From positions 8,780 to 14,756 of the forward strand of contig DJVD01000235.1 of NCBI GenBank assembly GCA_002440805.1: a stretch of DNA of 5,977 bases. The letters are read 5' to 3'. Numbering within the stretch: the stretch's first letter is position 1; each line of letters begins with the position of its first letter. Below, piece by piece: positions 5,770-5,977 of this stretch. A program made the translations under genes and the position numbers. This stretch comes from Chloroflexi bacterium UBA6265 (lineage in GTDB: Bacteria; Chloroflexota; Chloroflexia; Thermomicrobiales; UBA6265). Below the pieces are notes generated by a model. That model saw nothing but the letters and a program-made list of their open reading frames with translations, did not search any database and was not told where the DNA came from.

Positions 5770-5977
5770 ATGACGACCGAGACCCCCCCACTACTTCGCA
5801 ACCGGGATATCGCTGGAATTCGCCTCATGGTGTTCCTGGGCGGACTCGTGAGTATCGGTACCGAGATTGCCGCCACCAACCTGATCGCCCCTTACTTCGG
5901 CGAAAGCACCTTTATCTGGGCCACCGTGATTGGCCTGACACTCACGTTCCTCGCTATTGGCTACCACCTCGGTGGTC
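5770..5977 (+). CDS. Membrane spermidine-synthase-like (fused MFS/spermidine synthase) protein, N-terminal part
   Basis: The frame is open from the ATG to the right edge (69 residues), so most of the protein is missing. After a short polar N-terminus comes RLMVFLGGLVSIGTEIAATN (18-37), then LIAPYFGESTFIWATVIGLT (38-57) and LTFLAIGYHLGG (58-69). This matches the opening of membrane proteins annotated as fused MFS/spermidine synthase: a helix with GxEIAA, then LLAPYFGTSxxVWxxxIG and LGYxLGG. In those proteins a helical membrane part precedes a spermidine-synthase-like methyltransferase-fold domain; whether they make polyamines is often unclear. Asparagine 37 stands where arginine is common (ASRLLAPYFG). 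An in-frame TAA at 5746-5748 rules out a much earlier start, and there is no Shine-Dalgarno between it and the ATG. The soluble domain, if present, lies outside the window. Confidence 0.8.
   Translation, partial: MTTETPPLLRNRDIAGIRLMVFLGGLVSIGTEIAATNLIAPYFGESTFIWATVIGLTLTFLAIGYHLGG

Overview
The window looks like a piece of a bacterial chromosome of moderately high GC content. It most plausibly comes from a Chloroflexota-type organism (inference). The main hints are a DUF2298 (Chlor_Arch_YYY) membrane protein start at the left edge and a Ddn-type deazaflavin-dependent oxidoreductase. The start of a membrane-embedded spermidine-synthase-like protein at the right edge also fits. No mobile element, CRISPR array, tRNA, rRNA or prophage gene is visible.

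Layout, left to right: (1) 1-392, minus: N-terminal 130 residues of a DUF2298 polytopic membrane protein, cut by the window edge. (2) 393-488: short divergent intergenic region with two inverted repeats. (3) 489-1424, plus: fmt, methionyl-tRNA formyltransferase, complete. (4) 1434-1859, minus: Ddn-type oxidoreductase, ending only 9 bases from the end of fmt. (5) 1860-2207: AT-richer divergent region with a promoter-like sequence in each direction. (6) 2208-2795, plus: NADPH-dependent FMN reductase family flavoprotein. (7) 2796-2955: a strong hairpin that can terminate transcription from both sides. (8) 2956-4203 and 4306-5559, both minus: two tandem DadA-like FAD-dependent D-amino-acid dehydrogenase/oxidase paralogues, about 64% identical by hand count, with an intrinsic terminator between them. 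(9) 5560-5769: divergent intergenic region. (10) 5770-5977, plus: start of a membrane spermidine-synthase-like protein, cut by the right edge, with no Shine-Dalgarno and a -10-like box at leaderless distance.

The genes do not form one obvious operon. Orientation alternates, and most genes appear to be transcribed singly. The theme is redox housekeeping: one deazaflavin-type, one FMN and two FAD enzymes beside a translation-initiation gene. The best-supported unusual point is the tandem DadA-like pair. Its two copies diverge mostly in the central, substrate-facing part, and the terminator between them should make their expression unequal. I see no convincing evidence of a novel multi-gene system.
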